Made by a program: the position numbers and the translations under genes
Part shown: positions 36,141 through 48,049 of the stretch, one piece after another
Position numbering within the stretch: the stretch's first letter is position 1
How the letters are laid out: every line of letters starts with the position of its first letter
Source: Anomaloglossus baeobatrachus
Lineage: Eukaryota; Chordata; Amphibia; Anura; Aromobatidae
Reading direction: 5' to 3'
Assembly (NCBI RefSeq): GCF_048569485.1
Contig: NC_134358.1
Location: 550,866,097-550,930,096, forward strand
Length of the DNA: 64,000 nt
Notes under the pieces: model-generated
What the model was told of the DNA's origin: nothing
The model's input: only the letters and a program-made list of their open reading frames with translations
Databases searched by the model: none

Positions 36141-36514
36141 CCCTGACGCCTCCATCCCTCAGGGCTGCAGTATCCCCCGCCTGTCTCTATCACACGAGGC
36201 CGCCGAGCTCCATATTGCTCATTTCTACACAAGACACATGTATCATCCGCCATACAGTAATAACAGGCGCTGTAATGGTAGACTCCACTCCCCCCCGCAG
36301 CTGGCGTTAATGGTCTCTCCCGAGCAGAAAGCCGAGCACAAGGGCAATCACTGGCATTACTGACACTGATGGCACCGTGAGTGGTCGCCGCGTCCCCGGC
36401 CGCGCACAGGAGGAGGCTGCAGGATGGGGAGGCTGCAGGGATGGGGAGGCTGCAGCACTGAGTCATGAGGAGGAGGCTGCGAGCGGCCACAGCCAGCGCC
36501 GAGCACCGCAGCAG
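36141..36514 (+). promoter_or_regulatory. PPP1R9A: CpG-rich block: candidate PPP1R9A promoter and non-coding first exon
   Basis: From about 36.15 to 36.6 kb the sequence is GC-rich with dense CpG (for example GGTCGCCGCGTCCCCGGCCG near 36385). It is unlike the surrounding satellites and not visibly repetitive. An AP-1-type TGAGTCA lies at 36459-36465, and a small GGATGGGGAGGCTGCAG repeat is nearby. ACCGCAGCAG at 36505-36514 is followed by GTAACA, a possible splice donor. It lies 6.8 kb upstream of the PPP1R9A coding exon on the same strand, and PPP1R9A genes have a non-coding first exon. The assignment rests on position and composition only, with no transcript evidence. Confidence 0.45.
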
Positions 36515-36624
36515 GTAACAGCCCGGGAGGCGCGGAGCACGGGGGCTGCGCACACTGCGCTTTGTTCATATGTCAGTGTGTGCATGTGTGGGCAGCGGAC
36601 AGCCCGGCACACAGGCTGCAGACG

Positions 36625-37088
36625 TGTGTGTGTGTGTGTATGTTATGAATGTGTGCATGTAATGTGTATGTGTATAGATATTATGTATGTATGTGTATAG
36701 CACGTATGCATATATGTATGTACAGTATATGTGTATGTATGTGTGTATGGGGAAAGGAGCAGCACTGTGTAATATGTGTGCTGGGGAAGAGCTGCACCAT
36801 ACACACGTTGTATATATACACTCCATACCACAAACATATATATAGATGCACATAAACAAAGATGATACATATATATACGGATATATACTGTATATATATA
36901 TATATATATATACGGTATATACACACACATACATATATAGATACATATACACAGTATCACAGTGTGGTCGCACATACACAAAGATATATATACAGTATAT
37001 ATATTCACATAGAAATATGTGTGTATATGTATTTGTATATATATATATATATATATATATAAAAACAAAAGATATATGTACACACACA

Positions 37089-37126
<38 letters not shown>

Positions 37127-37310
37127 CATACACACACAGGCACAGTGCTTAATATATACACAGAAACACAGGCATACATTTATATAGGCATATGTGTGTA
37201 TATCTACCTATCAGATCTATACTATATATATATATATCAGTCAGATGTGTACAGTATATATAATATATATATATATATATATCAGTCAGATGTGTACGGT
37301 GTATATCTAT
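36625..37310. repeat. TG/TA/CA microsatellite cluster
   Basis: Interrupted runs of GT, AT, CA and ATAC with long alternating purine-pyrimidine stretches (for example the AT-runs near 36890, 37036, 37095 and 37262). The short frames are rich in Tyr, Ile, His and Cys and are artefacts. Such tracts can form Z-DNA or cruciforms just downstream of the candidate promoter. Confidence 0.9.
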
Positions 37311-38270
37311 CCAGCCATCAGTATACAGCAGGTTGATCTGAGCGTTGGTGTGCAGCATTGTCAGTGCGCGGTGCAGGTTTTGTGTGTGCATTGCACATGT
37401 ATCCTCAGCACAGATGTCGGTGTGATACACTGATCTGAGCCGCTCTGATTTCTGTGTATTTCTCCCCGTCTTGTCTCCTGTGCCGTCCTGCACAGCGTCC
37501 GTACACACACACACACGCCGCCCCCCCCCCTCCTATTTACCATGCAGTACTATTACTTGGAGTGAGCCATTTTCCACCAATAGCAGAGGATGGAGACAGC
37601 GGTTAACCCTTTACTTATTACCCAGCCGCAGTAAACCATTCCTCGTCATCGCGGTTAGTTATTTTGCTCCAGGTGGAGCGGGATTTGTGCAGCATTCCCG
37701 CGGTGTCCATGGCTGGGGCTCACTCTGCCGCCTGTCCTCTGCATTACGTTTTCTCTGGGTTTGGAGAATCTCGGCTCCATTGGATTGTAACATCTCCTGG
37801 TTTATTGATTGTGGCTCTGACTTCCAGAATTCCACAGTCACCGAATACAAACAGTAGAGGCCATTAAAGTTACGGGATCGGCGAAATCATTTTTATTTCT
37901 ATGGCTACCCAGGATCATACACCGGACACTGCCCTCGTGAATGTGACATGGTCACTTGCGTCACGTCATGGGCAGCAGATATACAGGACACTGGGCTTTA
38001 TTGTTGGGGCCATATTTCGCCTTTGAGGCACAAGCAGTCGTTCAGCTCAGCACGACTTCATTAAACCCTTTACTGTTGGAAGAGACAGTAACTCATAGTG
38101 AAGCGTGCAGGCCCATTACAGCCGCCGCCGCAGAGGATCTGCTCAATAGCGTTTAAAGTGGAATCGCACCCACAAAAATGGGCAATAAACCCCGACTAGG
38201 TAAGAGAGGACAGTAACCATGGAGGCTAAATTGTAATAGCATCAGGATATTTTGCTCATTATTTTTGGGG
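37311..38270. other. Apparently single-copy intronic sequence
   Basis: Mixed composition without recognised repeats or splice-bounded open frames. It is presumably intron 1 of PPP1R9A if the first exon at 36.5 kb is correct. Confidence 0.45.
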
Positions 38271-38279
38271 AAAGTATTA

Positions 38280-39320
38280 AGCCCTCTCTGAAAGCTGAAG
38301 AACCTCTAAATAATCTTCCCCAGGCCTCTGAGCCAGAAGGTTTGGGATTGATGGCCTCATTTTGATAAAGCTTATGGAGACCACATCTTGCTCTTGGCTT
38401 CCACCCAAGCTGCCACCCAAGGTTGAAAGGCAAGGTTTGGCTTCCTCTAAAAGGGTATATGATGTTACAAAGGGGTAAAGTTTATGCTGGCCTCTAATCT
38501 CCAAGCTTGATGGCCCTGCAAGGGTTGGATATTGAGAGCTTCATTTTGAAGTCACTTAGGGGAGGCCCACCTTGCTCCAGGCGACACTCAGAGTCTACCA
38601 TGAGCCAAAGTTGAGTTATGGCTTCCTCAATAGGGAATGATGAGGAATTTAGTGGCTCCAATCCTTAGTCAGAAGGCCATGCAAGGACCAGGAATTGGTG
38701 GCCTCTTTGTGCCAAAACTTCACAGCCTGTCTTCCTCCTGACATCCACTCTAGTTTCTACTTCTACTAAAGCCAAAGTTGAGGATTGTCTCCTGCAGAAG
38801 GAGGTGAGAAACCTTCTGGTTCCCAATTCTTCAAGATAGAAGGCCTTGAAACGTTCTGAGAGTGGATGGCCTTGATGGATGGGTTGATGGCTTAGTAAGA
38901 ACTTGGCTTGCTCATGGCTTCCAGCTAGGTTGTCATCAAAGTTTCCACCAGGAGCTTTGGACATCCTTCAAGGGAAAACTCCGATGGGTGAGGAACCTAA
39001 AGTCCCCAATCCTCAATTCCAAAAGACCAGAGTCAGGCATTGTAGCCTCTCTTCTCCAAAGCTTAGTGAAATCCATTTTGCTACTGGCTTCCACGTAGTC
39101 TTCCTCCACATTGTCCACCAGGACACAAAGTGGAGGTTTCACTATTGCAGAAGGGGAAGCTGAGGTGACTGGGGGTGTGGAGCCTAAGGTCCCAATATCA
39201 GAGGCTTTGCAGCGATCAGGGATCATTCTCTGAAAAGTTCCAGCTTTCAATGATACTTACAAGACAGTGTCCACCAGGAGCCAAAGTCAAGGTTTAGCTC
39301 TCCAAGTTCGCAAGGAACCT
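38280..39320 (+). repeat. Old degenerate satellite, period about 165-195 bp
   Basis: Six diverged copies can be followed by two anchors. One is a 'gccaaagttgag'-like motif near 38411, 38605, 38768, 38940, 39120 and 39283. The other is a 'cagaaggccatgcaaggacc' / 'agaaggccttgaaacg' / 'aagaccagagtcaggcattg' series preceded by 'gaacctaaagtccccaatcc'-like text. Identity between copies is low and indels are common. It is much older than the minisatellites around it. Confidence 0.65.
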
Positions 39321-39940
39321 GGTGGCAACCTAAAAAGATGCCCATGACAGACAAATATGGAAAGTGAACACACAGGGACTTTAATTTTTTTTATTTTTAA
39401 ATCAATAGGAATGTTTTTAGGAAAAGTTATAGTAAAAGCTGGTAATTTTTCTGTTGACTTTCTCTTGGGAGTTCTGGTTCTCTTCGCTCCTCGCGGAGAT
39501 CTCATCGGCATAAGGAGTCCCCCTGGGAAAAAGGATGCAAATTTACCTCTCCTCCCGTCTTCAAAAGAATCTGTGAGCACTCCCTGTGTGATATGGAGCG
39601 ATAATGCAGTCGTTTTACCACATCTATCAGACTTTGGTAGACCACCAGTAAAAGTGGTCACGACACGTCCTTTTTCAGTTCAGGGACTGACATCTACAGG
39701 CAAAAACCCCATAGACCCTAATATAGGAGACTGGAGGCCCCTGGTGTCCGCTATCTGTAGGCTCCGTTTAGACGGGGGTATCGTAAAACATGTAGAAATG
39801 TAAAGACCCCTATATACCCCACAAGTGGCGGGTGGAGATACCTGGTACACAATATCACCATAGAAATCTATGGGTAACTATAATGTACGACACCCATTAA
39901 CACTGCCTGTATGGAGGAGACTAATGTGCCCTAAATATGT
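39321..39940. other. Intronic spacer, no gene seen
   Basis: A 148-codon open frame on + and a 124-codon frame on - overlap each other here. Neither shows a recognisable domain or splice signals. Confidence 0.45.
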
Positions 39941-39961
39941 GTGTGTGTCTGTGTGCGTATG

Positions 39962-40002
<41 letters not shown>

Positions 40003-40023
40003 TTTTTTTTATTTATATATATT
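39941..40023. repeat. TG/TA microsatellite
   Basis: (TG)n grading into a 17-20-repeat (TA)n and a T-rich tail. Confidence 0.9.
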
Positions 40024-40179
40024 TATTCATTCTCTACCCCTCCCCATTTTTATTTTGCTTTCCATCAATAAAACCTGCAGAGAAAGTGGATGGAATCATT
40101 AAGCGACACAAGGGTTACGACAGAAACTCGATAGGTCAGTCAGTGCGGCAGTGCAAAGAACATGCTAGTCTGAAGTGTT

Positions 40180-42930
40180 CAGATGCGGCAGAGCTGAGTT
40201 TGCTAGTTGTAACAGCGCTGAGTGTGTGAAATGCAGCAGAGTAGTATCTTAGATGCAGCAGAGCTGAATTTGGAAGATGGAGCCGGGTTAAGTTTTATTA
40301 GAGATGCAACAGATTTGATTTGGGTGGGAAATGCAGCGGAGCTGAGTTTGGGACTTGAAGGCCTGCAATGTTTGGGACATGTAGCAGAGCTTAGAATGGC
40401 ACACGTGGTAGAGGTGAGTTTGGGACATGCTGCGGAGCTGTGTATGAGACATGCTGCAGAGCTGAGTATGGGACATGCTGCAGAGCTGAGTATGGGACAT
40501 GGTGCAGAGCTGAATGTGGGACATGGTGCAGAGCTGAGTGTGGGACATGCTGCAGAGCTGAGTGTGGGACATGCTGCGGAGCTGTGTATGAGACATGCTG
40601 CAGAGCTGAGTATGAGACATGCTGCAGAGCTGAGTATGGGACATGGTGCAGAGCTGAATGTGGGACATGGTGCAGAGCTGAGTGTGGGACATGCTGCAGA
40701 GCTGAGTGTGGGACATGCTGCGGAGCTGAGTGTGGGACATGCTGCAGAGCTGAGTGTGGGACATGCTGCAGAGCTGAGTGTGGGACATGCTGCAGAGCTG
40801 AGTGTGGGACATGCTGCGGAGCTGTGTATGAGACATGCTGCAGAGCTGAGTATGAGACATGCTGCAGAGCTGAGTATGGGACATGCTGCAGAGCTGAATA
40901 TGGGACATAGGACATAGCTGAATATGGGACATGCTGCAGAGCTAAGTATGGGACATACGGCGGAGCTGAGTGTGAGACATGCTGTAGAGCCAAGTATGGG
41001 CCATGCTGCAGAGCTGAGTATGGGCCATGCTGCAGAGCTGAGTATGGGCCATGCTGCAGAGCTGAGTATGGGCCATGCTGCAGAGCTGAGTATGGGCCAT
41101 GCTGCAGAGCTGAGTATGGGCCATGCTGCAGATCTGAGTATGGGACATGGTGCAGGGCTGAGTATGGGACATGCTGCAGAGCTGAGTATGGGACATGCTG
41201 CGGAGCTGAGTGTGGGACATGCTGCAGAGCTGAGTATGGGACATGCTGCAGAGCTAAGTATGGGACATACGGCGGAGCTGAGTGTGAGACATGCTGTAGA
41301 GCCAAGTATGGGCCATGCTGCAGAGCTGAGTATGGGCCATGCTGCAGAGCTGAGTATGGGCCATGCTGCAGAGCTGAGTATGGGCCATGCTGCAGAGCTG
41401 AGTATGGGCCATGCTGCAGAGCTGAGTATGGGCCATGCTGCAGAGCTGAGTATGGGCCATGCTGCAGATCTGAGTATGGGACATGGTGCAGAGCTGAGTA
41501 TGGGACATGGTGCAGAGCTGAATGTGGGACATGCTGCGGAGCTGAGTGTGGGATATGTGGCGTAGCTGTGGATGGGACATGCTGTGGAGCTGAGTAGGGG
41601 ACATGCTGCGGACTGAGCGTGGGACATGCTGCGGAGCTGAGTGTGGGACATGCTGCAGAGCTGAATGTGGGACATGCTGCGGAGCTGAGTGTGGGACATG
41701 TGGCGTAGCTGTGGATGGGACATGCTGTGGAGCTGAGTAGGGGACATGCTGCGGACTGAGCGTGGGACATGCTGCGGAGCTCAGCGTGAGATTTGCTGCA
41801 GAGTAGAGTGTGGGACATGCTGTGGACCCGAGTGTGGAACAAGCTACGGACTGAGTGTGGGACATGCTGCGAAGCTGAGAGTGGAATATGTTGCATAGCT
41901 GAGTGTGGTACATGCTGCGGAGTTGATTGTGGGACATGCGGAGTTGATTGTGGGACATGCGGAGTTGATTGTGGGACATGCGGAGTTGATTATGGGACAT
42001 GCGGAGTTGATTGTGGGACATGCGGAGTTGATTATGGGACATGCGGAGTTGATTATGGGACATGCTGCGGAGTTGATTATGGGACATGCTGCGTAGCTGA
42101 GTGTGGGACATGCTGCAGAGCTGAAGATGGGACATGCTGCGGAGCTGAGTGTGGGAAATGCTGCAGAGCTGAGGATTGGACATGCTACGGAGCTGAGTAG
42201 GGGACATACTGCAGAGCTGACTTTAGGAGTTGAAGCACTTCTATGTTTTGAACATGCACCAGAGCTGAGGATGGGACTTGCGGCAGAGCTGAGTTTGAGC
42301 AATTCGATGGAGTTTGGGAGTTGAAGGCCTCTTATGTTTGGGATATGCGGCAGAGTTGAGTTTGAGCAATACAGTGGAGCTGAGTATGGGACATGCTGTG
42401 GAGCTGAAATTGGGAGTTGAAGGCGTGCTATGTTTGGGACATGCAGCAGAGCTGAGGATGGGTGACTCTGCGGAGCTACGTTTTGCAGTTGCAGCAGAGC
42501 TTATTTTCAGAAATGCGGTGGAGCTGAGGATGGGAAATGCATCGGAGCTGAGGATGGGACTTGTGGCAGAGCTGAGTTTGAGCAATACAGTGGAGCGGAG
42601 TATGGGAGTTGAAGGCGTTCTATGTTTGGGACATGCAGCGGAGCTGAGTTTTGGAAAAGCTGAGGAGCTGAGTTTTGCAGTTTCAGCAGAGCTTATTTTC
42701 AGAAATGCAGCGGAGCTGAGTTTGAGGGATATGGAGCTGAGGATGGGAAATGCAGCAGAGCTGAGGATGGCAAATGCAGCGGAGCTGAGGATGGGAAATG
42801 CAGCGGAGCTGAGGATGGGAAATGCAGCGGAGCTGAGGATGGGAAATGCAGCGGAGCTGAGTTTGGGAGATGTTGTGATGCCGAGTTTTGCAGTTGCAGC
42901 AGAGCTTAGTTTCAGAGCCGGGTTTAGTGA
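40180..42930 (+). repeat. 24-bp minisatellite just upstream of the PPP1R9A coding exon
   Basis: About 115 units with GAGCTGAGTATGGGACATGC and 'tgca', mostly exactly 24 bp, so all frames are open and show an eight-residue period (SMGHAAEL and relatives; 514 codons on the minus strand). A marker 'gctaagtatgggacatacgg' repeats at 40941 and 41253, i.e. 312 bp or 13 units apart. Another, 'gtggatgggacatgctgtgg', repeats about 144 bp or 6 units apart near 41.57 and 41.71 kb. Both flanks (before 40.4 and after 42.1 kb) are diverged and the centre homogeneous. It ends about 350 bp before the exon. Confidence 0.94.
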
Positions 42931-43275
42931 TGTAAAGAGCTGGGTTTTGGAGTCAGCAGCAGAGCGTATGTACAGACGTTCAGGATCTCACTTTGCAGAG
43001 CAGTTGCTCATGACTTTATGATTATGATATAAGTACATCGGTGCTCAGTGCTCGGGTACTTTGACCTTTGTGCTATACTTTATGGTCGCGCTATAGTGCT
43101 CTGCTGCAGCCGTGCCCTTCAGCCTCCTTTAACAAGGTAATATGTGATTTATCAAGATCGTTTTTATTTCACTTCACGTAAAACCACAAATATGCTACAA
43201 TTAGCTAAATAGGCAGAAGAACGCTATATTTACCTCGATAAGCATCTCTCATATAATTTCTTGTCTCTGTCACAG

Positions 43276-43425
43276 CTCGTCTTGGAGATTTACGAGAAGC
43301 CTGCTTGGAGGCGAGGCATGTCATAGCAGCGATATTCCCATTGTAACCCCACAAAATCTATATGCCAGGAGATCTCTGAAGCGTCTTAGTCATCATGCAC
43401 ATTGTGCTGCTCTGCTGAAATGAAC
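43276..43425 (+). other. PPP1R9A: PPP1R9A exon: splice acceptor and 5' UTR part
   Basis: A pyrimidine-rich tract ending TTTCTTGTCTCTGTCACAG (43257-43275) is a good acceptor 150 bp before the start codon. The leader contains three short upstream reading frames: ATG at 43318 (two codons), 43362 (five codons) and 43395 (seven codons, stop at 43416-43418). The last stop lies immediately before the main start cluster, a layout that would be expected to lower initiation efficiency. Confidence 0.65.
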
Positions 43426-44802
43426 ATGATGAAGACAGAAGCCTCGGGTGAGCGCTCGAACCTGAGGAGCGCCTCACCCCACAGGAATGCATACAGGACG
43501 GAGTTTCAGGCTCTCAAAAGCACCTTCGACAAACCAAAACCCATTGGGGAAGAGAAACAAAAAAGTGACGATGATGTACCCCAGACGCAACAGACGAGGG
43601 GACGGAGGTATGGGTCAAATGTCAACAGAATCAAAAACCTGTTCATGCAGATGGGCATGGAGCCCAATGAAAATAATGGCGTTCCACCAAGGAAGTCCAA
43701 AGGAACACCATCCTCTCCTCAAAGGAGGTCGAAGCCCAGAGAGATTCCAGAAAAGAAGGAAGAAACAGATGTAAAAGTTAAGTCTACGGTTTCAGAAAGG
43801 ATCAGCCGCTTTGACACTCTGGATGGACCTTCTTATTCCAAGTTTACGGAAACCAGGAAGATGTTTGAACACAGTACACAAGATTCGGGAATGAGTAGTC
43901 GCTATAACTCCCGGAAGGAAAGACGAGGATCTGGTGAACTTCCTGATGAGGGACGTGGAAGTAAATCAAATAGGGGGAGCAGCGACTCTTTGGATAGCTT
44001 GAGTTCCCGGACAGAGGCCTTGTCTCCTACGGTGAGCCAACTTAGCGCCGTGTTCGAGAACAGCGATTCTCCGAGTCCAAATACTATGGAGAAAAATGAA
44101 AATAACGAAGAGTATTCGGTGACGGGACATTATCCGCTCAACATTGTACCTTCTTCTGTGGAAGGTTACGGGCAAAATAAAGACACAAATTCTTGGTCTC
44201 CACCAGGGGAGACTGACACAGATACATCTATGGAGAACACGCATGAAAGAAACATGACGGGATTACAAGAAGGTGTCCAGGTCTCCGCCAAAGAATCAAA
44301 AAGAGAAAAGAGCGTGGGCTGCAGCACCTCCAATGACAACATACTGGCCAACAACAATCTCATGGATGGTGCCAACGACGCAAGGCACGTAGCGAAAAAA
44401 CGCGAGCATATAACACAACACAATAACCTGTCCGAAGATTCAGTGAATGCTTTTGATAGGACTAAATCGGGAGAATCTCCGACCCCCGTGGAAAACAATG
44501 ACAACTTTTCAGCCAGTCGGAATCATGGACCTCCCACTTCTAATAACGTTGGGACGAGTATGACCGGCGACTTAAATTGTCTATCGACCATCCAGTCCTA
44601 CGAACACTCCGATTATAATGTTTACAGAGTTCGCTCCCGGTTTAATACGGATTGGGAAGAGACAGAACCAGGGGATGACGACGATAGTGATGAAAATAAG
44701 TCTTACGAGCCCGACATGGAATTTTACGAGGTTCCGGGATTACCAGAAGAAGAAGAAGTTCCCACCCAGAGGAAAATTAAATTTAGTAAAGCGCCTATCA
44801 AA
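43426..44802 (+). CDS. PPP1R9A: Neurabin-1, first coding exon (N-terminal 459 residues)
   Basis: Neurabin-1 is a neuronal F-actin-binding scaffold that targets protein phosphatase 1 to dendritic spines. I recognise the sequence from vertebrate neurabin: SASPHRNAYRTEFQALKSTF at residues 15-34, YGSNVNRIKNLFMQMGMEPN (62-81), VSERISRFDTLDGPSYSKFT (122-141), a SDSLDSLSSRTEALSPTVSQ block, EYSVTGHYPLNIV, and HSDYNVYRVRSRF near the end. Rat residues 1-144 bind F-actin; the equivalent region is present. RKIKF, with the PP1-docking motif KIKF at 450-453, is conserved, as is the following Ser454 (a PKA site in rat). The exon ends in phase 0 after APIK, with GTAAGT at 44803-44808. The frame continues nine codons into the intron before a stop. 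PDZ, coiled-coil and SAM exons are outside the window. The start at 43426 fits human MLKTE; ATG 43420 is in frame and also possible. No disruption is seen. Confidence 0.95.
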
Positions 44803-45060
44803 GTAAGTCACAGGGTTTTTATATACTCTTGATCATTGTTGACATGTTAGTTGACTTTGTATAAAGTTTCTTCAGTAAGGCTGCGATGACACTTCCATTC
44901 ATAACAGATGCCATAGAGCTCTGCGGATCCTTTGTCCCGGTGCCAGGTGGACTGCATTGACTTACAATGGGATCCGACTGGTTCCATTGCGCCTTCCGTC
45001 ACAGTGTTATTCTTCTGTGAATGATAGCGTGAACAGGAACCCAAGTCCTTATGTGTTTAA
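44803..45060 (+). other. Start of the following PPP1R9A intron
   Basis: The intron opens with GTAAGT. No next exon was found in the remaining 19 kb, so the rest of the window is taken as this intron. Part of this stretch ('aatgggatccgactggttcc') resembles frog DNA-transposon sequence, but no ends were defined. Confidence 0.7.
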
Positions 45061-45156
45061 AGGGGTTGTCTGTAATTAGTAAAAAAGTTTCCTTTTCCCA
45101 ATAATAGGGCCACCATAGTTTTTGAAGGCCTTTTTCCTAATCTCAAACAAACCCCT
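45061..45156. mobile_element. Very short TTAA-target MITE
   Basis: AGGGGTTGTCTGTAATTAG at the left and, inverted, AGGGGTTTGTTTGAGATTAG at the right, with TTAA before (45057-45060) and TTAG after. It is a 96-bp relative of the elements at 15261 and 45937. Confidence 0.5.
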
Positions 45157-45936
45157 TTAGGTGTAAGGAAATTCTAAGAAGGTCATTTGATGGTTCCGTT
45201 AATAAATTGTTTTCCTTCGTAGTATTACATACAATGCAGGATATGTTACACTATGTCAAGCTAAAGAGTTATTCCCAACATGAAAACTTAGCACCTCGAT
45301 GTTGGCTTATGGATTGGTAGAGTCCAACCACTTGACCACCCTCGAATCCTGACACTAGGGCTCTGACCGATGACTTGAATAATTTATTGACTGTTCAGTA
45401 CAAAGAACACTTTAATTATAATGTTTAAATTAAAATATATCACCCTTCAGATGGATAAGTAATAACTTAGGTGGGGTCCGACCACAGGAACCCTTCATAG
45501 ATCCCAACAACGGGGCTCGGAAATGTTGCTTTAGAAAGTGGCTACCTCTCCATTCATTCTCTTCAGGACTTCTGGAGACAGTGCTCCTTTCTAATGGGGA
45601 ATTTTAGAGCCCCATTCTTGGGATTGGTAGGGATCTCAGTTGACCAAACTGCAGTTTTGGGTACGCTCAGTGCTCGGCTCAGTGCGAGCCGCTTACAGTG
45701 TTTGAACGGTGCACACTGGGGGTAACAACAGCATGATCGGATGTAGTGTGCAACCCACCAAAAGTGGAGAAATCCTATCCACCCTCACCTGGAAGTGATC
45801 TGCATATGACGGGCTGATCCAAACTGACCAGTTAGTGACTTCATTTGGGGTTCAGGTCAAGTCCGGGTCCCAAACTCAACTTCCATGGATTCGCTCATCT
45901 GTAATATTCACTTTATTTTTTATCTGGCTATCTTAA

Positions 45937-46337
45937 AGGGATTGTCCACTACTATGACATCCCTTCTTAGAGTGTTTTAAAATAAGAAAGCTCAAACTTG
46001 CCTCAGGTGCCAGTGGCGTTCCAGTAGTGCCAGCCCTTACTCTCCCTTGGCCAACATCACAAATGTCCAGAGCCAGCTTCTCTATCCCCGCCATCGGATG
46101 AATCAAACATCAAGAGGTAGTCAGAGCTATGGCTGGCCGCTCACTTCCTATTGATGTTTGATACATCTGAAGCCAGCGCTGGTTGAGCGCAGGGCTCGAG
46201 TGACGTCACAACTTTTCGTGAGCCCCGGGAGAGTGAGTGCCGACACCGCTGGAAGAGTGCCGGCACTGGGTTGAGTATAAGCACTCTTATTTTACATGGT
46301 GATTGAGATGGGGTAGTCCAAGTAGTAGACAACCCCT
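45937..46337. mobile_element. TTAA-target MITE (Kolobok- or piggyBac-like)
   Basis: Terminal repeats AGGGATTGTCCACTACTATG and, inverted, AGGGGTTGTCTACTACTTGG are flanked exactly by TTAA at 45933-45936 and 46338-46341. It is 401 bp with no coding sequence. The purine-rich termini with TTAA duplications are closest to what I know of Kolobok-derived MITEs. Confidence 0.72.
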
Positions 46338-46341
46338 TTAA

Positions 46342-48035
46342 GCCTACTGTTGCATGCTCCTATTTCCATATACTTAGAGTAGGACTGGAAATAGCCCAGT
46401 AGGTGCCTAAAATTTCCGCCATTAATGGTTGCTATTCATTTAAATAGTGGCAAGTAGATCTACTAACTCCTCTCGTCAGACATCCGGAGTGCGGCTATAG
46501 GGGGTGTAAGGGTTGATGTTTCACCCTTGTCTTGGTGCCCAGAAATGGTCCTTGGAAGGTAGTGACATCTCTGCCACACAAGGCCCCATTGTTTTGCTTG
46601 TGCTAATTTTGGGATCAGACATCTGACCATTTGTGGGGCCAATCAGAAGCTCTTCAGATCATCACACAAAAGAGATCATTGATTGATTTAATCAAACCCT
46701 TCCACTTTGAGAGTGTCCAGATGCTTCACCACCAAGTGTCAGCGAGACATCTGGCCATCCGTGAGCATCTGCCAAGTAGAATTTTTTACCAGAGGGATAT
46801 TTTTTTACTTTTGGGTGCAATTTCTGGAAAAAACTGTCCTGAAATCTTGAGAAAGGAAGGTGGATGATGTTTGGGTCAGTGCTGGAAGGTCCTGGTGATC
46901 TCTCCACGAGGTTTTGATGCTGAATGGTGGAGTCTTGTGATGTTGGTAGCTGTGTCTTTTAGATATAGAGGCTCTGTAAACATTTCTTAGTGGTTGTTTT
47001 ATATATTTTGCTCCGCATCTTCAAGCTTCACTTAAAGCTGGAATTTACTATCTCAAATCCGAAGCTCCAAGACAAAACAGACTGTGGAGAGTTTACCCGG
47101 CGTATCGCGTTTCCTCGTGAGTCATCCTGCAGTGTTGCTCCTACAGTTACGGCTATTATGTTATACGCCACGCAAGGTGATTCCTCGTAACTAGAGGAGA
47201 TGGGGAACTTTTTACTTGGTTTATAAGGAGCTTTGCCCAGAAAAATGAAATTTCAGAAGATCCATGCACCCATGCACTGACCGCCATAGTCCTGATAGAC
47301 ACCAAATGCGTTGGGTAAATCTCATTGTACATTTTTTATGCCTTCTGGACTTTTCTTAGTCGTTTACTACAAAAAATGTTTACTGCACAGTAATAAAAGT
47401 TGAGGATGGAAGTAGACTACATTCATGCTATATAGTGTTGTACATTGTATCATCAATAGTGCACAGGTCGTGATATTTTCCCGACGTGAATAGACAAAGG
47501 TAGTCTTGAAAAGCTCTCCCGCTTTCTAATATACTTTACATTTTAATTTTTCACCATTTTTGAGATGTGTTTCATGTTGGTGAATGAGGACACCCTTGTT
47601 TCCATTCGGAGGTTGTGAACCCTTGTCCTGCGCTACGTTGAGAAGTGGATATAGTTGTATCCAGTGTGAACAGCTCATTTTAGATCGTTCTGATAGTTTG
47701 TTACACTGTATCAATCTGGCTGTTTCGCTTACAGAGCTTTGTCAGGAGTGAATCCTCTTCTCAGCTGAGAACAGGACTCAGTATATACAGGATTACTGCC
47801 TACCCAGTGCATAGGTGATATTTAGTTTAAAGGGGGTTTACATCCTCTCTTTTAACAAGTTGTCCACGTTTGAGAGTCATTCTATGTGACTGCAGATATT
47901 GCCGTTGTGAGTGAGCGGTTACATGAATGGGATTTGCATACAAGCAGTCACATGCCAACTAGTTTCATCCGGCTTCCAGTGAATTAAGAGGAGTCCAACA
48001 TGTCTAGTTGGCATGTGTTGACTACATGTATGCAA
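46342..48035. other. Intronic sequence, no gene seen
   Basis: No exon, known repeat or long supported open frame was recognised in this 1.7 kb. 'cacatgccaactagtttcat' near 47950 and 'catgtctagttggcatgtg' near 47999 form a small inverted pair beside the start of the 31-bp array. Confidence 0.45.
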
Positions 48036-48049
48036 ATTGCTCACTTGCA

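Noticed and set aside
36566-37433. Tyr/Ile/His-rich frames at 36.6-37.4 kb
   Set aside because: They translate TA/TG/CA microsatellites.
39287-39803. Overlapping 148- and 124-codon frames on opposite strands
   Set aside because: There is no recognisable family, no splice signals, and they mask each other. They are most likely chance.
40203-42324. Eight-residue-period frames on both strands
   Set aside because: A 24-bp unit divisible by three keeps all frames open; this is repeat DNA.
43402-43425. Earlier neurabin start at the TTG at 43402
   Set aside because: TTG is not a normal animal start, the preceding residues are not conserved, and ATG codons follow at 43420 and 43426.
44803-44832. 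Neurabin coding extended to the stop at 44832
   Set aside because: The frame crosses a consensus GTAAGT donor exactly where vertebrate neurabin exons join. The last nine codons do not match the protein.
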